This document shows positions 9,863 to 22,357 of a stretch of DNA of 64,000 bases, one piece after another. The stretch's first letter is position 1. Each line of letters starts with the position of its first letter. The DNA is from Orobanche coerulescens. Lineage: Eukaryota; Streptophyta; Magnoliopsida; Lamiales; Orobanchaceae. The stretch is taken from assembly GCA_033398695.1 (NCBI GenBank), contig CM065817.1, positions 66,204,001 to 66,268,000 of the forward strand, written 5' to 3'. The position numbers and the translations under genes are program-made. The notes under the pieces were generated by a model, which saw nothing but the letters and a program-made list of their open reading frames with translations, was not told the origin of the DNA and ran no database searches.

Positions 9863-10566
9863 ACCGGGTAGACGTGTTTCTCACCCATTTTCTTCCCCCA
9901 ACTCACCTCTTCCGCAGCCAAGGCATGTAGAAGACGAAGGCATGGTGTATATCTACCAATCCACGTCGTTTTTGAGTTCATAGCATCGATTAATCAACCT
10001 ATAACCTTCTTCGATCCATCAAATCAAGGTATGATTTTCTAAAATCTAGTTTTTGGGATTTTAGTTGACTTTGTCCGATTTGATCGTTTTAACTCATATT
10101 TATGATGGGTAATCGAAGATTGAGTTGTGTTCTATCATTTTCATCATCTTTCCACGGTTTTATCATTTCCGATTCGTGGTTTATATGAACTTTCGTTTGA
10201 CGCCTTCAAGGTGTCCGGGGAAATGCCGCAGAGAGAAATTTGGTCGTTTTGCGATGTTTTTACTCGTGTGATTTGTTGTTTATTTGATGATAGGATATTA
10301 GGGACGAATTCCCTACAAAAAATCTGGTGTTGAGCCTTTCCGATCGCTGTTTTCATTGGAGTTACGGATTTCTCCAATCAACCGTATTTTCGGAAGTATT
10401 CGTGAGAGATTACCAAGGCAAGTACCTTGATATACGAATTGTAGCTACGTGAAATCATTGTTGTCGAAGTGTATGAATTTATACGGATGTATATATGTCT
10501 ATATATATATATATGCATATATATACATATATATATATGTCTATATATATATATATAGGGATATAT

Positions 10567-12471
10567 TGTTGGGATTCGGTGATAAAATCGAATTACGCAG
10601 CGGAAAATAAACCGGTCCAATCGGATAAAACCAAATCCCAAAAACGGACCGATCAAGCATCATATAAAAGAATATAAATAACGAGGATGAAAAACAAAGA
10701 AAACTTACCCTTGTAGTCCTTTGATAATATAATCTTCGTAAAAATAGATGACGATCACGAACCCCATCCCGAACACGAAATCCCTTCGTTCCAAGCACCG
10801 AAACTTCGAAGCCTCTACTTCACATGCGTCGGAAGTTGCCCGAAAAAATTCGATAGCAATCCGTTCTCCAAGAACACGGCTAGGAATTACTATAAGAATT
10901 TATATCTTATTTTCTTTCTTAATTTTTCTCAACTCAAAGTGGAAAAACAAGAAAAAAGAAAATATCTCTCTTCTCCCTCACTTATCTCTCACGGCTGTAG
11001 CAGCAAACTTTTCAGCATGAAAATGATGTCAAGTCAGGAAGACAACTTCACACACCATTTTATATAATGTAATGATATATAAAGGAATAAATAATCCTTT
11101 ACAACTATCATTCACAATTATATGGGAATCTCAACTCTAAGTAAGTTTCCACACACGTGCAAGATCATGCCATGCCATGAGGGGTGGGTGGCCACAAAAA
11201 AGTTTCCTAGAAAACGAGCCGAGCCACTCGGCTCGTGTACCGGACGTTCGTCAAACGACTCCATTAAATACACTCATTTTAATCATCAATGTATTTATAT
11301 TAATTAATCAATCTAATTAATTAATTATATCAAATACAAATATATTTCTCTAAGAAATATAATTTATGAATTAAATTAATTACCCGATAACTTAATTTAA
11401 ATTCATAAGACCGATATTTGATTTATCCAATAAATCATAATTAGATATCCAATATCTAATATTAATAGAGAGATAATAAATTCATATTTATCCGTCAACG
11501 CTCCTGATGCGCGACTCCGTCGGTCCGTCTCAGCCGGTATTGGGAGGAACCAATGAGTGCGGGCAGCACTTAGCCAGCCTAGCGGGCCGCACTGAAAACC
11601 CCGACTGAGAACGAATGAAGGGATCATTCCAGAACCATTATGTCGTGAATACTATATACGTATAGACCCTTCATCAGATATCCCAGTCAAGTCTTCGGGT
11701 CACGGTAAAGTCAAACCCTACTGTTGACTAGACTCTATACATGAGTTAATGCAAATCAAGACTGACTGATTAATAGTGTATCTAATACGACTATATCAGA
11801 ACGCTTTGGCCAAAGACTTATGATCTTATATGCCATTAACCGTATAGGACATTCGCCTGCTCACTAACAAGAGATAGAATCCTTTCTTGGCGTACAGTAA
11901 AGAGTGCTACCTGCCCGTATAGTCCGCACTTTGAGGTCGACTCAGCAATTAAGCAAATGAGTCTAACTACTCTAATGACAAACTAAAACGTCACATGCAC
12001 ATCTTCTACTCAACCCTCAAGTCAAAGGTCCACGTATACAACCTTTCGATTCGTCATCGACTCTCCGAGAGTGAATACCGTGTGACTGAATTGAGTATGA
12101 GTCGTGTTCGAGTATACTGGTCCCACCAATATACTTATAACTATACTATCAAGACGTGCACACGTCTTAGCACCAGTTATACAAGTCTTATTAAAACTTA
12201 ATGCCCATTTTAAGTTTATTGACTTGCGAACGATTTACGTAAATAAACTTTAAACACTTCCAGTGCATTTTCTTTTATCCCATAACGAGAATGGAATGTT
12301 CGATTTATTTACATGGACTTCACATCAATGTTTACCAAGTCAAGAATCCAATTGAAATACAATAAACAGTGAATGAATCGTATTGCCTTTTTAATAATTA
12401 TTCCATAATTACAAGTACAATGCCCCTACTCTCTCATCCCCTGAGTGGCATTCGAGGGCATATTCCTAACA
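10567..12471 (-). repeat. Copia-1 3' LTR
   Basis: On the minus strand it starts TGTTAGGAATATGCCC at 12471 and ends ACCGAATCCCAACA at 10567. It is about 1905 bp and closely similar to 23912-25813, with scattered substitutions and small indels. No coding content is recognised. Confidence 0.9.
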
Positions 12472-12486
12472 ATCTCCCACTTGCAC
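12472..12486 (-). promoter_or_regulatory. Copia-1 polypurine tract
   Basis: On the minus strand AAGTGGGAGATT lies directly before the LTR start TGTTAGG. This is a typical copia polypurine tract for plus-strand priming. Confidence 0.75.
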
Positions 12487-14777
12487 TCAATGCCACAAAC
12501 TATGATATCTAATACCCATACTCTCCATATGTCTCTCTAAGACCTTCTGAAATAGTGGCTTGGTAGCGGATCGGCAACGTTATTTCTTTGTGTCTACTCT
12601 GTGATAAAACATTCCCATCCCGAACCATTTCTATAACAAAATGATATTTTCTCGCAATATGTTTGGTGTTGTGGTGAGCCCTAGGCTCCTTAGCACATGT
12701 GCAGCTCCGTTGTTGTCACAAAAGCGATGTCACGGACTTCTGCGTTAGGAACCACTTGTAGTTCCTCGGTGAACTTCTTTATCCAAAAGCTTCTTTAGCG
12801 ACCTCCGTGGCTGCTGATGTCGGCTTGACATGTAGAGATAGCAATCGAACTTTGCTTGGCACTTCTCCAAGAAACCGCCCCACCATTCGAGTAAAGATAT
12901 ACCACGATGTAGACATCGAGCATCCATGTCCCCCAAAAATTTGAGTCTCGTATAACCCATCACTCTTAGTTCTCCACCACCGTATGTAAGAACCAAGTCT
13001 TTAGTCCTCCTTAGGTACTTAAGAATGTTCTTTCTGACGATCAATGTCCACCTTGGATTTGGTGGCCCGACTTACTACGCTCACAGCATAGGTAATGTCC
13101 GGTCTAGTGCAAATCATAGCATACATGAGGCTACCTACTGCCGAAGCATAGGGCACCTTACTCATTTCCTTTCTGTCTTCCTCACTTTGAGGACACATCT
13201 CTAGGGAAAGTTTTGCACCATGTTGCATAGGAAGGAACCCTCTTTTAGAATCTTCCATCCTATATCGCTTCAGATCTTTTCTATATAGAGGGCTTGGGAA
13301 AGATATAACATTCTTTTCGCTCTATCCCGGTAGAGACGAATACCCTTAATATAGGTAGCTTCTCCCAAGTCTTTCATTGCGAACTCTTTAGAAAGCCAAG
13401 CTTTCACAGAACTGAGAATTCCTACGTCGTTTCCTATAAGTAGAATGTCATCTACATATAGTATTAAGAACGCAATTTTGCTCCCACTAACCTTCTTGTA
13501 AATACATGGCTCCTCTTCATTTTGGACAAAATCAACTCTTTGACTGTCTCGTTAAAACGACGATTCCAACTCCGTGAAGCTTGCTTCAGTCCATAAATGG
13601 CACGCTGAAGTTTGCATACTTTATGAATATTAGATTGAGATATGAATCCCTTAGTCGTTCCATGTAAATCTCCTCCTCGAGGAATCCATTTAGGAATGCC
13701 GTTTTCACATCCATTTGCCATATTTCATAATCTAAGTGGGTTGCTATGGCAAGCATCATGCAAATAGACTTAATCATAGCTACAGGCGAGAAGGTCTCGA
13801 AGTAATCGATTCCTTCTCTTTGGGAATAACCCTTTGCCACAAGCCTGGCCTTATAGGTATCAACCTTGCCATCTCCATCAGTCTTTCTCTTATAGACCCA
13901 TTTGTTTCTAATAGGCACTATGCCTTTAGGACGATCTACTAAAGTCCAGACCTGATTAGCATGCATTGAGTCTATCTCAGTTTTCATAGCTTCTTGCCAC
14001 TTGGTGGAGTCAACGTCTACCATCGCTTGGTCATATGTAGAAGGATAATTCTCTTGACTACTTTGTGTCATCTCATGGACACCTAGTTCCTCTTGATGCA
14101 GATAGCCATACCTCTCAGGTATTTGAGAAATTCTACTAGACTTGCGAGGTTGTGTTTGTATTTCAGAAGGTTGAGTTCTAATATCTTGCGAAGGTGTCTC
14201 ATTTGGTGTTTCTTTTATTTCTTCCAAAGAAATATTTCTACCTGCCCCTCCTTCCTGAATAAACTGATCTTCCAGGAAGTGTGCTTGTATAGTAACGATG
14301 ATCTTATGATCTTCGTGCATGTAGAATAGATATCCCATGGAATCCCCTGGATATCCTATGAAACGACCTATCACAGACCTAGTTTCCTATTTCTCTACTT
14401 TAGTCTTCTTGACATAAGCAGGGCATCCCCAAATCCTAATGTGATTAAGACTTGGTTTCCTACCTCTCCACATCTCATGGAGAGTCTTAGGAACGGATTT
14501 GGAAGGACATCTGTTCAAGATATGCACAGCAGTAAGGAGCGCGTAACCCCACAGATAAATCGGTAGATCAGTATAGTTAAGCATGGAGCGAACCATGTCC
14601 AACAAGGTTCGGTTCCTTCTTTCTGATACACCATTTAATTATGGAGTAGTTGGAGGAGTGAATTGTGACATTATTCCTAGTTCTTTTAATAACTCATCAA
14701 ATTCGGTACTCATGTACTCACCACCCCGGTCTGACCGAAGAGTCTTAACACGGTTACCTGTTTGATTTTCAACTAAG
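12487..14777 (-). pseudogene. pol: Copia-1 pol, distal part: integrase C-terminus, reverse transcriptase, RNase H
   Basis: Reading leftwards on the minus strand: the integrase resumes after element C with the SDRGGEY motif, then a TAA stop (14641-14639) just before the NGVSERRN block that holds the third catalytic acid. A TAG stop at 14389-14387 precedes a long open stretch (14374-13586) with the copia RT N-terminus and its first catalytic Asp (MDVKTAFLNG). Frameshifts near 13640 and 13520 break the RT. The YVDD catalytic motif is intact at 13459-13448 in its own frame. RNase H pieces (13258-13019, 13044-12745) are frameshifted and lack most catalytic blocks. The last recognisable pol residues end near 12500. 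It is an inactive relic that would have copied RNA into DNA. Confidence 0.88.
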
Positions 14778-15452
14778 TGTCACGCCCCACCTTAAGGCAG
14801 CAGGTATCGAACAGCATCTGGCCGAAGCCTTCCGGACGGGCGCGCAGCAGGCTCGCGCGTGTGCATGGACCAGGCCAAGCTCACAGAGGACTACCCCCCC
14901 ATAATAGGCTTAGACGGAAAAAGCCTTGTGACAGCAGTAGACATTGAAAAGTCGAGGAACCCACTCTTCAGAAAGAATACCCTAGAAGCTTCAAGATGGA
15001 GACCAATCAATTCCAGAAGGTCAAAGAGGGTTCCAGAAGGTCAGAAATAGGGTCGGATTGCTACGGGACGAATCGGGCCTTCGCCGGGCCGGGTCGGGCC
15101 GGACGTTCCAGAGGGGGCTGGAGAATCCAAGAAGACTTCTTAGAATTACCTAGAATTGTATAGATCATTCTAGATGATGTCATTCTTGTAAATAATTGGA
15201 ATAGTAATGTTTTGTTGGTAATTTATTATCCTAGGAGGATTAGTATAAATACCCCCCCTTGGGGCTCATTTGTAACTCACTCTTGAGAAATCTGATTTGC
15301 TACAGTGCAATAAGAGAAAACCTTCCCCAAGCATTTCCTTACTTTCCTTCCTAGCAGTCTTGTTCAGTAATAGGCTTACTACTTAGGCTTGAGACAACCT
15401 AAGAGTGCCGCACGGTAAGGACTTAGCGAGGCGCAAGTATAACCCCATGACA
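14778..15452 (+). repeat. Element C 5' LTR
   Basis: Runs from TGTCACGCCCC to CCCCATGACA, 675 bp. It has a GC-rich GGGCCGGG segment near 15090 and a TATAAATA box at 15244-15251. It is closely similar to the 3' LTR; differences include an extra GGGCCGGG block in the 3' copy. Confidence 0.92.
15244..15251 (+). promoter_or_regulatory. Putative TATA box of element C 5' LTR
   Basis: TATAAATA followed by a C run, conserved at 20517-20524 in the 3' LTR. Confidence 0.6.
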
Positions 15453-15454
15453 GT

Positions 15455-15472
15455 TGGTATCGGAGCCAAGGT
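15455..15472 (+). promoter_or_regulatory. Element C primer binding site
   Basis: TGGTATCGGAGCCAAGG lies 2 bp after the LTR end. It is an initiator methionine tRNA type primer site with the CGGAG variant rather than CAGAG. Confidence 0.85.
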
Positions 15473-15527
15473 TGAGACAACCAAGGCGGATTTTCGAAGA
15501 TTTCTAGCTGATCGTGCAAGGAGTAAG

Positions 15528-16562
15528 ATGGCACAATCATCCGACGTTACCCAACCCAACACTCAGGCCGAGAAGACCAAGAAGGGCAGAAACAAGTTTG
15601 TCGACCGGATTGCTGTCATGGACAGCCGAGTGACTCGACTGGAGGAGGTCTACGATGAGGTTGCGAAGAGTGTGGATGACTTAGAAGAAGCTGGTGAGGA
15701 GCTGCACAACCAGGTTCTTTCTACTATCAATGCTTGTGATGGGGACATGAAGCAGGAGTTGGCCGATTTTCGGGCCATGATCTTGGCCATGCAAGAGGGC
15801 ATGGAAGTTCTTAAGACGGAGATGGCAACAGTGAAGAGGGCGATTGCCAATGGAGAACATGTGGGTGCGACACCCGCACGAATTGACATCCCAAGGCCTG
15901 GGAAGTTCAACGGATCGATAAACGCCAAGGAGATTGACAATTTCTTATGGAACCTGGAGCAGTACTTTGGTGCCTCAAACATTCGAGATGATGACACCAA
16001 GTTTCGGACGGCGCCCTTGTACATAGCCGACACAGCCGTACTATGGTGGCGGAACAAGCATCTGACATTGAGAGCGGTGCGTGCAGGATGGCTTCATGGG
16101 AAGACTTCAAGGACGAATTGAAGAAGCATTTTATCCCGAGAATGTGGAGTTCGAAGCTCGGGGCAGGCTAAAGAGACTTAGCCACACTCGTACTATCAAA
16201 GACTATGTCAAGGAGTTCCAAGAAATTGTACTGGAGATACCAAGCTTGACGACGACCGACAAGCTGTTTGCATTTATGGATGGACTCAAGCCTTTTGCGA
16301 GGCAAGAGTTGTAAAGGCGAAATGTCCAGGACGTGGCGAATGCCATTGCTGTGGCCGAGGGATTAAGGGAGTTGAAAACCAGTGATAAGCCAAGGACTTT
16401 CCGCACAGATAAAGGCAAAGGTGGGGGAGACCGCCCATCAAGGTTCAGGCCAAACAAATACTCGGGCAAGCAACCAGTGGGCGAGAATGATAAGCCGAGA
16501 GGTTGTCACATTTGTCATAGTACCTCTCACATGAAGTACGATTGCCCATTTCGGAGGGAGAA
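15528..16562 (+). pseudogene. gag: Element C gag
   Basis: Start chosen at ATG 15528 (MAQSSD), the first Met after the primer site that opens gag-like sequence; the open frame extends upstream without a better start. The N-terminal part is coiled-coil-like (residues about 30-100), then the gag core with the tryptophan-rich LWWRNK motif. A frameshift near 16080 moves the reading to another frame, and a TAA stop lies at 16312-16314. An intact CCHC zinc knuckle (CHICHSTSHMKYDC) is at 16504-16545. Gag builds the particle and packages RNA; this copy is interrupted. Confidence 0.88.
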
Positions 16563-17140
16563 GGTCGCAGCCATTCAAGAGACCACGGAGACCGAGGTTG
16601 CGGATGGTGCGCATATGGGCTCATTGAGTTTGCTCAATGCTGTCAAAGCCGTTGTGGAGCCGGCAAAGGGACCCAGAAAAGGGTCTATGTTCGTGGATGC
16701 CTTGATCGGAGGCACACACATCAAAGCCTTAGTGGATACAGGAGCTACGCACAATTTCATGCGGGACGGCGTAGCCAAAGCATTACGACTTACCGTCACT
16801 CCAACAAATGGATTGATCAAGACCGTGAACACCCATGCTAAACCGGTGACCGGCGAAGCACGAGGAGTGAAAGCAAAGATAGGTGACTGGCAGGGAATGA
16901 TCACCTTCACTGTAGTGACCATCGATGACTACGATTTCGTTCTTGGGTTACAATGGTTCGATCAGGTACGAGCTTGTATTCTTCCATTTTCAGATTCCTT
17001 AGTCATTTTGGATTCTGACAGGACACAGACCATTCCGGCCAAGATGGAAGCGAGGGGGACAAGCACCCTTTCAGCCATTCAACTTAGTCGAGGACTTCGG
17101 AAGTAGGAAGAGATCTTCGCTGCATTTTACGTTCCTGATG
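16563..17140 (+). pseudogene. pol: Element C protease region
   Basis: Aspartic protease with active-site motif LVDTGATHNF (catalytic Asp codon 16735-16737) and a downstream FVLGLQWF block typical of gypsy proteases. It shares a frame with the end of gag. A TAG stop at 17104-17106 interrupts the linker to reverse transcriptase. Confidence 0.85.
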
Positions 17141-18560
17141 AAGGAAATGATATTGAAGGGAAGGATGTACCAAAGGAAGTTCAAGCCGTTTTGGAGGAGT
17201 TCCAGGACGTGATGCCCGCGGAACTACCTAAGAAGTTGCCGCCCAGACGGGATGTGGACCACAAAATTGAACTTATTTCCGATGCGAAGCCACCTTCAAG
17301 GACACCCTATAGGATGTCACCACCTGAACTTAAGGAGGCTGGAACCTGATTGAAAGAGTTCTTTGGATTCCAAGATGATCCAACCATCCAAATCTCCTTA
17401 TGGATCCCCGTTTTCTTCCAGAAGAAGCATGATGGATCCTTACGTATGTGCGTGGACTATAGGGCACTCAACAAACTAACGGTTCGCAACAAGTATCCCA
17501 TTCCACTCATTGGAGAGTTGTTTGACCAACTGGGAGGTGCCAAATACTTTTCAAAGATCGACCTAAGATCCGGATATTGGCAGGTCCGGATAGCCGAAGG
17601 AGACGAACCCAAGACCGCCATGGCGACCAGGTATGGTTTGTTTGATTTTCCTGTGATGCCGTTCGGGCTTACAAATGCCCCAGCGACCTTTTGCACATTG
17701 ATGAACAAGGTATTTCAACCATACATAGACAAGTTTGTTGTCGTTTATTAGGACGATATTGTCATTTACTCATCAACGATGGAGGAGCATGTAGAACACT
17801 TACGACAGGTGTTCCAGGCATTGCGGGACAATGAACTTTATGCAAAGTTGGAGAAATGCTCATTCGCCCAACAGGAAGTGACTTTGCTGGGGCACCGTAT
17901 CAAGGATGGCCGCATAATGATGGACGAGGCCAAAGTGAAAACCGTTCGAGATTGGGAACCACCGACCAGCGTAACCCAACTCCGATCATTTATGGGACTC
18001 GTGAACTACTACCAGAAGTTCATCGAGGGATACTCTCGGATAGCAGCACCATTAACGGACCTATTGAAGAAGGACCACAAATGAGAGTGGACGGATAAGT
18101 GCCGAGAGGCCTTTGAGCGACTCAAAGGCAAAGTGACGGAAGCGGCCGATTCTTGCCTTGCCGAGACCATGCCAAGGCATATGAGGTTCAGACCGATGCA
18201 TCTGATTATGCCATCGGAGGAGTTTTGATGCAGCTAGGGCATCCCATTGCCTACGAGAGCAGAAAATTGAATGACACCGAGAGACGGTACTCGGTACATG
18301 AGAAGGAAATGACCGTCGTGGTACATTGCCTTAGATCTTGGAGGCATTATTTACTTGGGAGCAAGTTTGTGGTACGAACAGACAACGTAGCCACAAGTTA
18401 TTTTCAAACTCAGAAGAAGCTCACACCAAAACAAGCAAGATGGCATGAATTCCTAGCTGAGTTCGATTATACCCTGGAGTACAAGCCTGGAGTACTTAAC
18501 CGGGTAGCCGATGCATTAAGCCGGAAGGCCGAGCTTTCAGCCTTGACCAAGGCCGAGGGA
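17141..18560 (+). pseudogene. pol: Element C reverse transcriptase and RNase H
   Basis: RT blocks in order: LPPRRDVDH near 17235, a TGA stop at 17347-17349, [15 protein letters not shown] near 17430, [12 protein letters not shown] near 17550 and [12 protein letters not shown] near 17660. The catalytic Y-x-D-D box is itself hit by a TAG stop (17749-17751) at its x position. A TGA stop at 18082-18084 and a frameshift before 18153 separate the connection domain from RNase H, which keeps QTDASDYAIGG (near 18190), RTDN (near 18380) and the terminal [10 protein letters not shown] block near 18500. Inactive. Confidence 0.9.
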
Positions 18561-20012
18561 AGCATCAAGGACCGCATACGCGAGGGACTGAGGCAGGACC
18601 CTTTCGCAGAAAACATCATGCAACTTGCCTGGAGCGGCAAGACAAGACGGTTCTGGGAACGAGACGAGCTACTCTTCACCAAAGGCAATCGTTTGTACGT
18701 GCCCAAATGGGGGAACTTACGGAGGGACATCATGAAGGAATGCCATGATACACTATGGGCTGTACACCCAAGTATGCACCGTACAATGGCTTTAATTGAC
18801 AATTCCTATTTTTTGCCCAGGATGCGTGAGGACGTTGAGGCATACGTCCGGACATATCTTGTATGTCAACAAGACAAGGTGGAGGAACAACAACCTGGTG
18901 GACTACTTCAACCATTACCCATACCGGAACACCCTTTTGAAAGCATTTCAATGGACTTTATTTCCGCTTTGCCTAAATCGGATGGGTACGGGTCGATCAT
19001 AGTTGTGGTGGACAGGTTCTCAAAATACGTAACTTTTATTCCAGCACCGGTGGAACGGCTTTGGAGATGGCCAAGTTGTTCTTAAATCATGTGGTAAAAC
19101 ATTGGGGCATTCCAAGGACAATCGTGAGTGACCGAGACCCACGTTTCACAGGGAAGTTTTGGTCTGGACTTTTCAAGCTATTGGGCTCGAATTTAGCATT
19201 CTCAACAAGTTTCCACCCACAGACGGACGGGCAGACAGAACGAGTTAATGCACTGCTTGAGTGCTACTTGCGGCACTATGTGAGTGCCAATCAGCGGGAC
19301 TTGGCCAAACTCTTAGACACGGCCCAATTCTCATACAATTTGCAGAAGAGTGAATCAACGGGATACAGCCCATTCGAGCTCGCTACAGGGAGACAACCGA
19401 CGACAACGAACAACATTGCCACCGGATACAAGGGACAGAGTCCCGCAGCATATACCTTTGCTAAGTCATTATAGGAGGAATCGGACTTGGCTCGAGCATC
19501 ATTGGACAAGACAGCTAAGAAGATGAAGAAATGGGCCGATCTCAAGCGACGAGCGGTCGAGTTCAACGAAGGCGACTTAGTTATGGTGAAACTTCTCCCA
19601 CAGCAATTTAAAGCATTTCGGGCTGTGCATAAGGGACTTATCCGAAGATACGAGGGACCCTACAAGATCGAGCGGCGTGTTGGGACAGTTTCCTATCGAG
19701 TGGAACTATCGCCGAAGATAAAGATACACCCGGTCTTTCATGTTAGCCAACTGAAGCCTTACCATCAGGACATGGAGGATCCGGGCCGAGCTCGATCCAC
19801 AGAGCACCTCTGCCGTGATTACTTCCTTCGACAAGGAAGTAGCGAGATCATTTCACATCGGACGTTCGACGAAGGCGTGGCCCCATACAGAATACTTTGT
19901 GCATTGGAAGGGAATCACGGCCGAAAATAGCTGGGAACACGAGGATCACCTATGGCAATTCCGGCAGAAGATTGAAGAATATCGGGACAGCATCGTGCCG
20001 AGGACGGTCACG
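18561..20012 (+). pseudogene. pol: Element C integrase with chromodomain-like tail
   Basis: Zinc-binding region near 18760-18880: the two His are present, but the first Cys of the C-x2-C pair is Tyr (YLVC). The catalytic core shows SMDFIS near 18950, SDRDPRF near 19130 and QTERVN near 19240, giving D, D and E. A frameshift near 19050 and a TAG stop at 19472-19474 break it. The C-terminal HPVFHVSQLKPY block is near 19735. After another frameshift near 19800, the chromodomain-like EYFVHWKG ... SWEHEDHL is at 19890-19960. Chromodomains guide chromovirus integration to heterochromatin. Inactive. Confidence 0.9.
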
Positions 20013-20017
20013 ACTTT

Positions 20018-20029
20018 GGTGGGGGAGAA
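20018..20029 (+). promoter_or_regulatory. Element C polypurine tract
   Basis: GGTGGGGGAGAA lies directly before the 3' LTR start TGTCACG. It lacks the pre-PPT hairpin found in A, B, E and F. Confidence 0.75.
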
Positions 20030-20725
20030 TGTCACGCCCCACCTTAAGGCAGCAGGTAACGAACAGCATCCGGCTGAAGCCTTCCGGACGGGCGCGCAGC
20101 AGGCTCGCGTGTGTGCATGGACCGGGGCAAGCTCACAGAGGACTACCCCCCCTATAATAGGCTTAGACGGAAAAAGCCTTGTGACAGCAGTAGACATTGA
20201 AAAGCCGAGGAACCCACTCTTCAGAAAGAAGACCCTAGAAGCTTCAAGTTGGAGACCAATCAATTCCAGAAGGTCAAAGAGGGTTCCAGAAGGTCAGAAA
20301 TCGGGTCGGATTGCTACGGGCCGAATCGGGCCTTGGCCGGGCCGGGCCGGGACACTTCGGGCCGGGTCGGGCCAGACGTTCCAGAGGGGGCTAGAGACTC
20401 CAAGAAGACTTCTTAGAATTACCTATAATTGTATAGATCATTCTAAATGATGGCATTCTTGTAAATACTTGGAATAGTAATGTTTTGTTGGTAATTTGTT
20501 AGCTTAGGAGGATTAGTATAAATACCCCCCCTTGGGGCTCATTTGTAACTCACTCTTGAGAAATCTGATTTGCTACAGTGCAATAAGAGAAAACCTTCCC
20601 CAAGCATTTCCTTACTTTCCTTCCTAGCAGTCTTGTTCAGTAATAGGCTTACTACTTAGGCTTGAGACAACCTAAGAGTGCTGCACGGTAAGGACTTAGC
20701 GAGGCGCAAGTATAACCCCATGACA
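20030..20725 (+). repeat. Element C 3' LTR
   Basis: 696 bp, TGTCACG to CCATGACA, matching 14778-15452 with few differences; TATAAATA at 20517-20524. The chance frame running from the chromodomain into this LTR is not a gene. Confidence 0.92.
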
Positions 20726-21421
20726 TAGGGCTTTAAATTCCTTGAATTTATCAAAAGCTTCAGATTTATGTTTCATTAAGTACACGAATCCATACCTGGT
20801 ATGGTCATCAGTGAATGTAATGAAATACTGAAAGCCATCTCGTGCCACTTCAAAAGGACCACAGACGTCGGTATGGATCAATCCAAGTTTTTTAGCAGCT
20901 CTTTCAAAAGTCCCTGCGAAGGGTAACTTAGTCATTTTGCCTTGAAGGCAAGATTCACAAGTTGGATAGGGATCTGATCCCAATAGATCCGTAAGCCCAT
21001 CTTTCTCCATTTTATGAACCTTGGTCTGACCGATATGACCAAGTCTAAGATGCCACTTAAGTGCTTGGTTCGTTTCATCCCTACTACGCTTCCTAGTTAT
21101 AGTGTTCACAGTTGTTTTATTCTTTAGATTTAAATGGTATATACCATTTAATAATGTAGCAATACCAACCAATTTATTTCTAAAATAAATACAACAGGAC
21201 CCATCTCCAATAAAGAAGTGAAATCCCTTTCAGTCCATGACCGGAATTGATACAATATTTTTGTGCCCCTTGGGCAAAACAAGTACATCATCTAAAGTAA
21301 GAATAAAACCAGATTCTAAATCCAACATAAGGGATCCGATATCAGAAGCCTCGACACTATGCCCACTTCCGACGGTGACCATCACCTCCCCTGAATCCAG
21401 CTTCCTACTTCATTCCAGATC
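20726..21421 (-). pseudogene. pol: Copia-1 protease end and integrase N-terminal half
   Basis: Minus strand, leftwards from 21421: a degenerate protease linker with TAA and TGA stops (near 21421 and 21412), then open sequence to the integrase. The integrase HHCC zinc motif is complete (HLRLGH ... CESC, near 21090-20950). The first catalytic Asp is in HTDVCGPF near 20870, followed by the TFTDDHTRYG block. The gene is cut by element C at 20725 and continues left of 14778. Confidence 0.88.
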
Positions 21422-22357
21422 TTAATTCATTGTACAAATATGAGAACTCGCACCGGAATCAAGTATCCAAGAAGTAGAATATACAGTTACAGAACAATTT
21501 GTTTCTAAAACCAGTAGTTCCGTACCTAAAGGCGCATTACGGTCAAGCTTTGGACAGTACCTCTTCCAGTGGCCTAGCTCACCGCAGTTGAGGTATACAT
21601 CCGTTTTCTTGGCCCCCTTGCTCTTTTGAACCATTGGGGCCTTGCCCTTTCCCTTGTCGATCTTGGCTATTGGACCTAACTGCTTCTTGTTCTTTTTCTT
21701 CTTATTCTTGGACTTCCAAGTCCCAAAAGAAATCACAAGTGCAGCATCCTTTCCCTTTGTCTTCATATGAGACTGGGCAGTCGTCAGTTTGTTCATTAGC
21801 CCAGCTAAGTTACATGCAATCTCATTGCAGTTGAAGTTCATGACAAATTGTGAAAAAGAGTCAGGAAGTGACTGCAGGATAAGGTCAATTTGGAGAGATA
21901 CATGCATCTGAAAATCAAGAGCTTCCAATCTCTCAATCATCGAGATCATCTCGAGGATATGGTCCCCAACCCTCTCTCCTTCCTTCATCCTGGCGCCGAA
22001 TAATTGCTTCGATATCTCATATCTAGCAGTTCGCCTATGCTCTCCATAGAGCTCAGCCAGGTGCGATAAGATGGCTCTCGAAGACATCATCTTTTCATGG
22101 GCACGTTGAAGCTCATTGGTCATTGAGCCTGACATGTACCCTCGCACTCTTATGTCGTCTTTTGCCCATTTCTCATGGGCATCGACATCTTCCTGATTGG
22201 CTCGAGTTCTTGCAGGAGTCGCTGGGATGTCCGCCTCCAAGACGTATCCCAGTATTTCCATAGTTAGGACAATCCTCAAGTTCCGAAGCCAGTCCACATA
22301 GTTCGGACCAGTCAGGACGTTCTTTTCAAGTAGTATAGCGAGTGGGTTCATTGTCAT
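21422..22357 (-). pseudogene. gag: Copia-1 gag with protease active site
   Basis: A 311-residue open frame on the minus strand starting at ATG 22357. It has the copia gag core (GPNYVDWLRNLRIVL near residues 18-32, then the UBN2-type region to about residue 210), a basic Lys-rich stretch, a zinc knuckle whose first Cys is Tyr (YLNCGELGHWKRYC), and the protease site WILDSGASSH near the end. A TAA stop follows at once, so protease is cut just after its active site. This is the longest intact copia frame here. Gag forms the particle; DSGA is the aspartic protease catalytic motif. Confidence 0.9.

Larger units (their letters stand above)
9426..10566 (+). repeat. Element B 5' LTR, left part (5' end missing)
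   Basis: Homologous to 29902-31160 of the B 3' LTR; the first 215 bp are missing. It contains the CGGCCG palindrome array, a TATA box and a leader-like region ending in a TA microsatellite (10490-10566), into which Copia-1 inserted. The LTR resumes at 25814. Confidence 0.85.
14778..20725 (+). mobile_element. Element C: chromodomain gypsy element inserted in Copia-1 integrase
   Basis: Complete 5.9-kb element: LTRs 14778-15452 and 20030-20725, primer site, gag, protease, RT, RNase H, integrase, chromodomain-like tail and polypurine tract. Protease-RT-RNase H-integrase order defines gypsy. Compact size, short LTRs and gag style (a KFNGS..AKEIDNFLW block) resemble the Galadriel lineage of chromoviruses, held moderately. 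Flanks TAAG (left) and TAGG (right) look like an imperfect 4-bp target duplication. Copia integrase homology continues directly across the two sides. Multiple stops and frameshifts make it inactive. Confidence 0.92.

Noticed and set aside
15405..15527. Gag start upstream of 15528 inside the element C LTR
   Set aside because: The upstream part lies in the LTR and primer site, so it cannot be the normal gag start.
19815..20450. 211-codon frame spanning the chromodomain end and 3' LTR of element C
   Set aside because: Only its first part is element protein; the rest is chance reading through the LTR.
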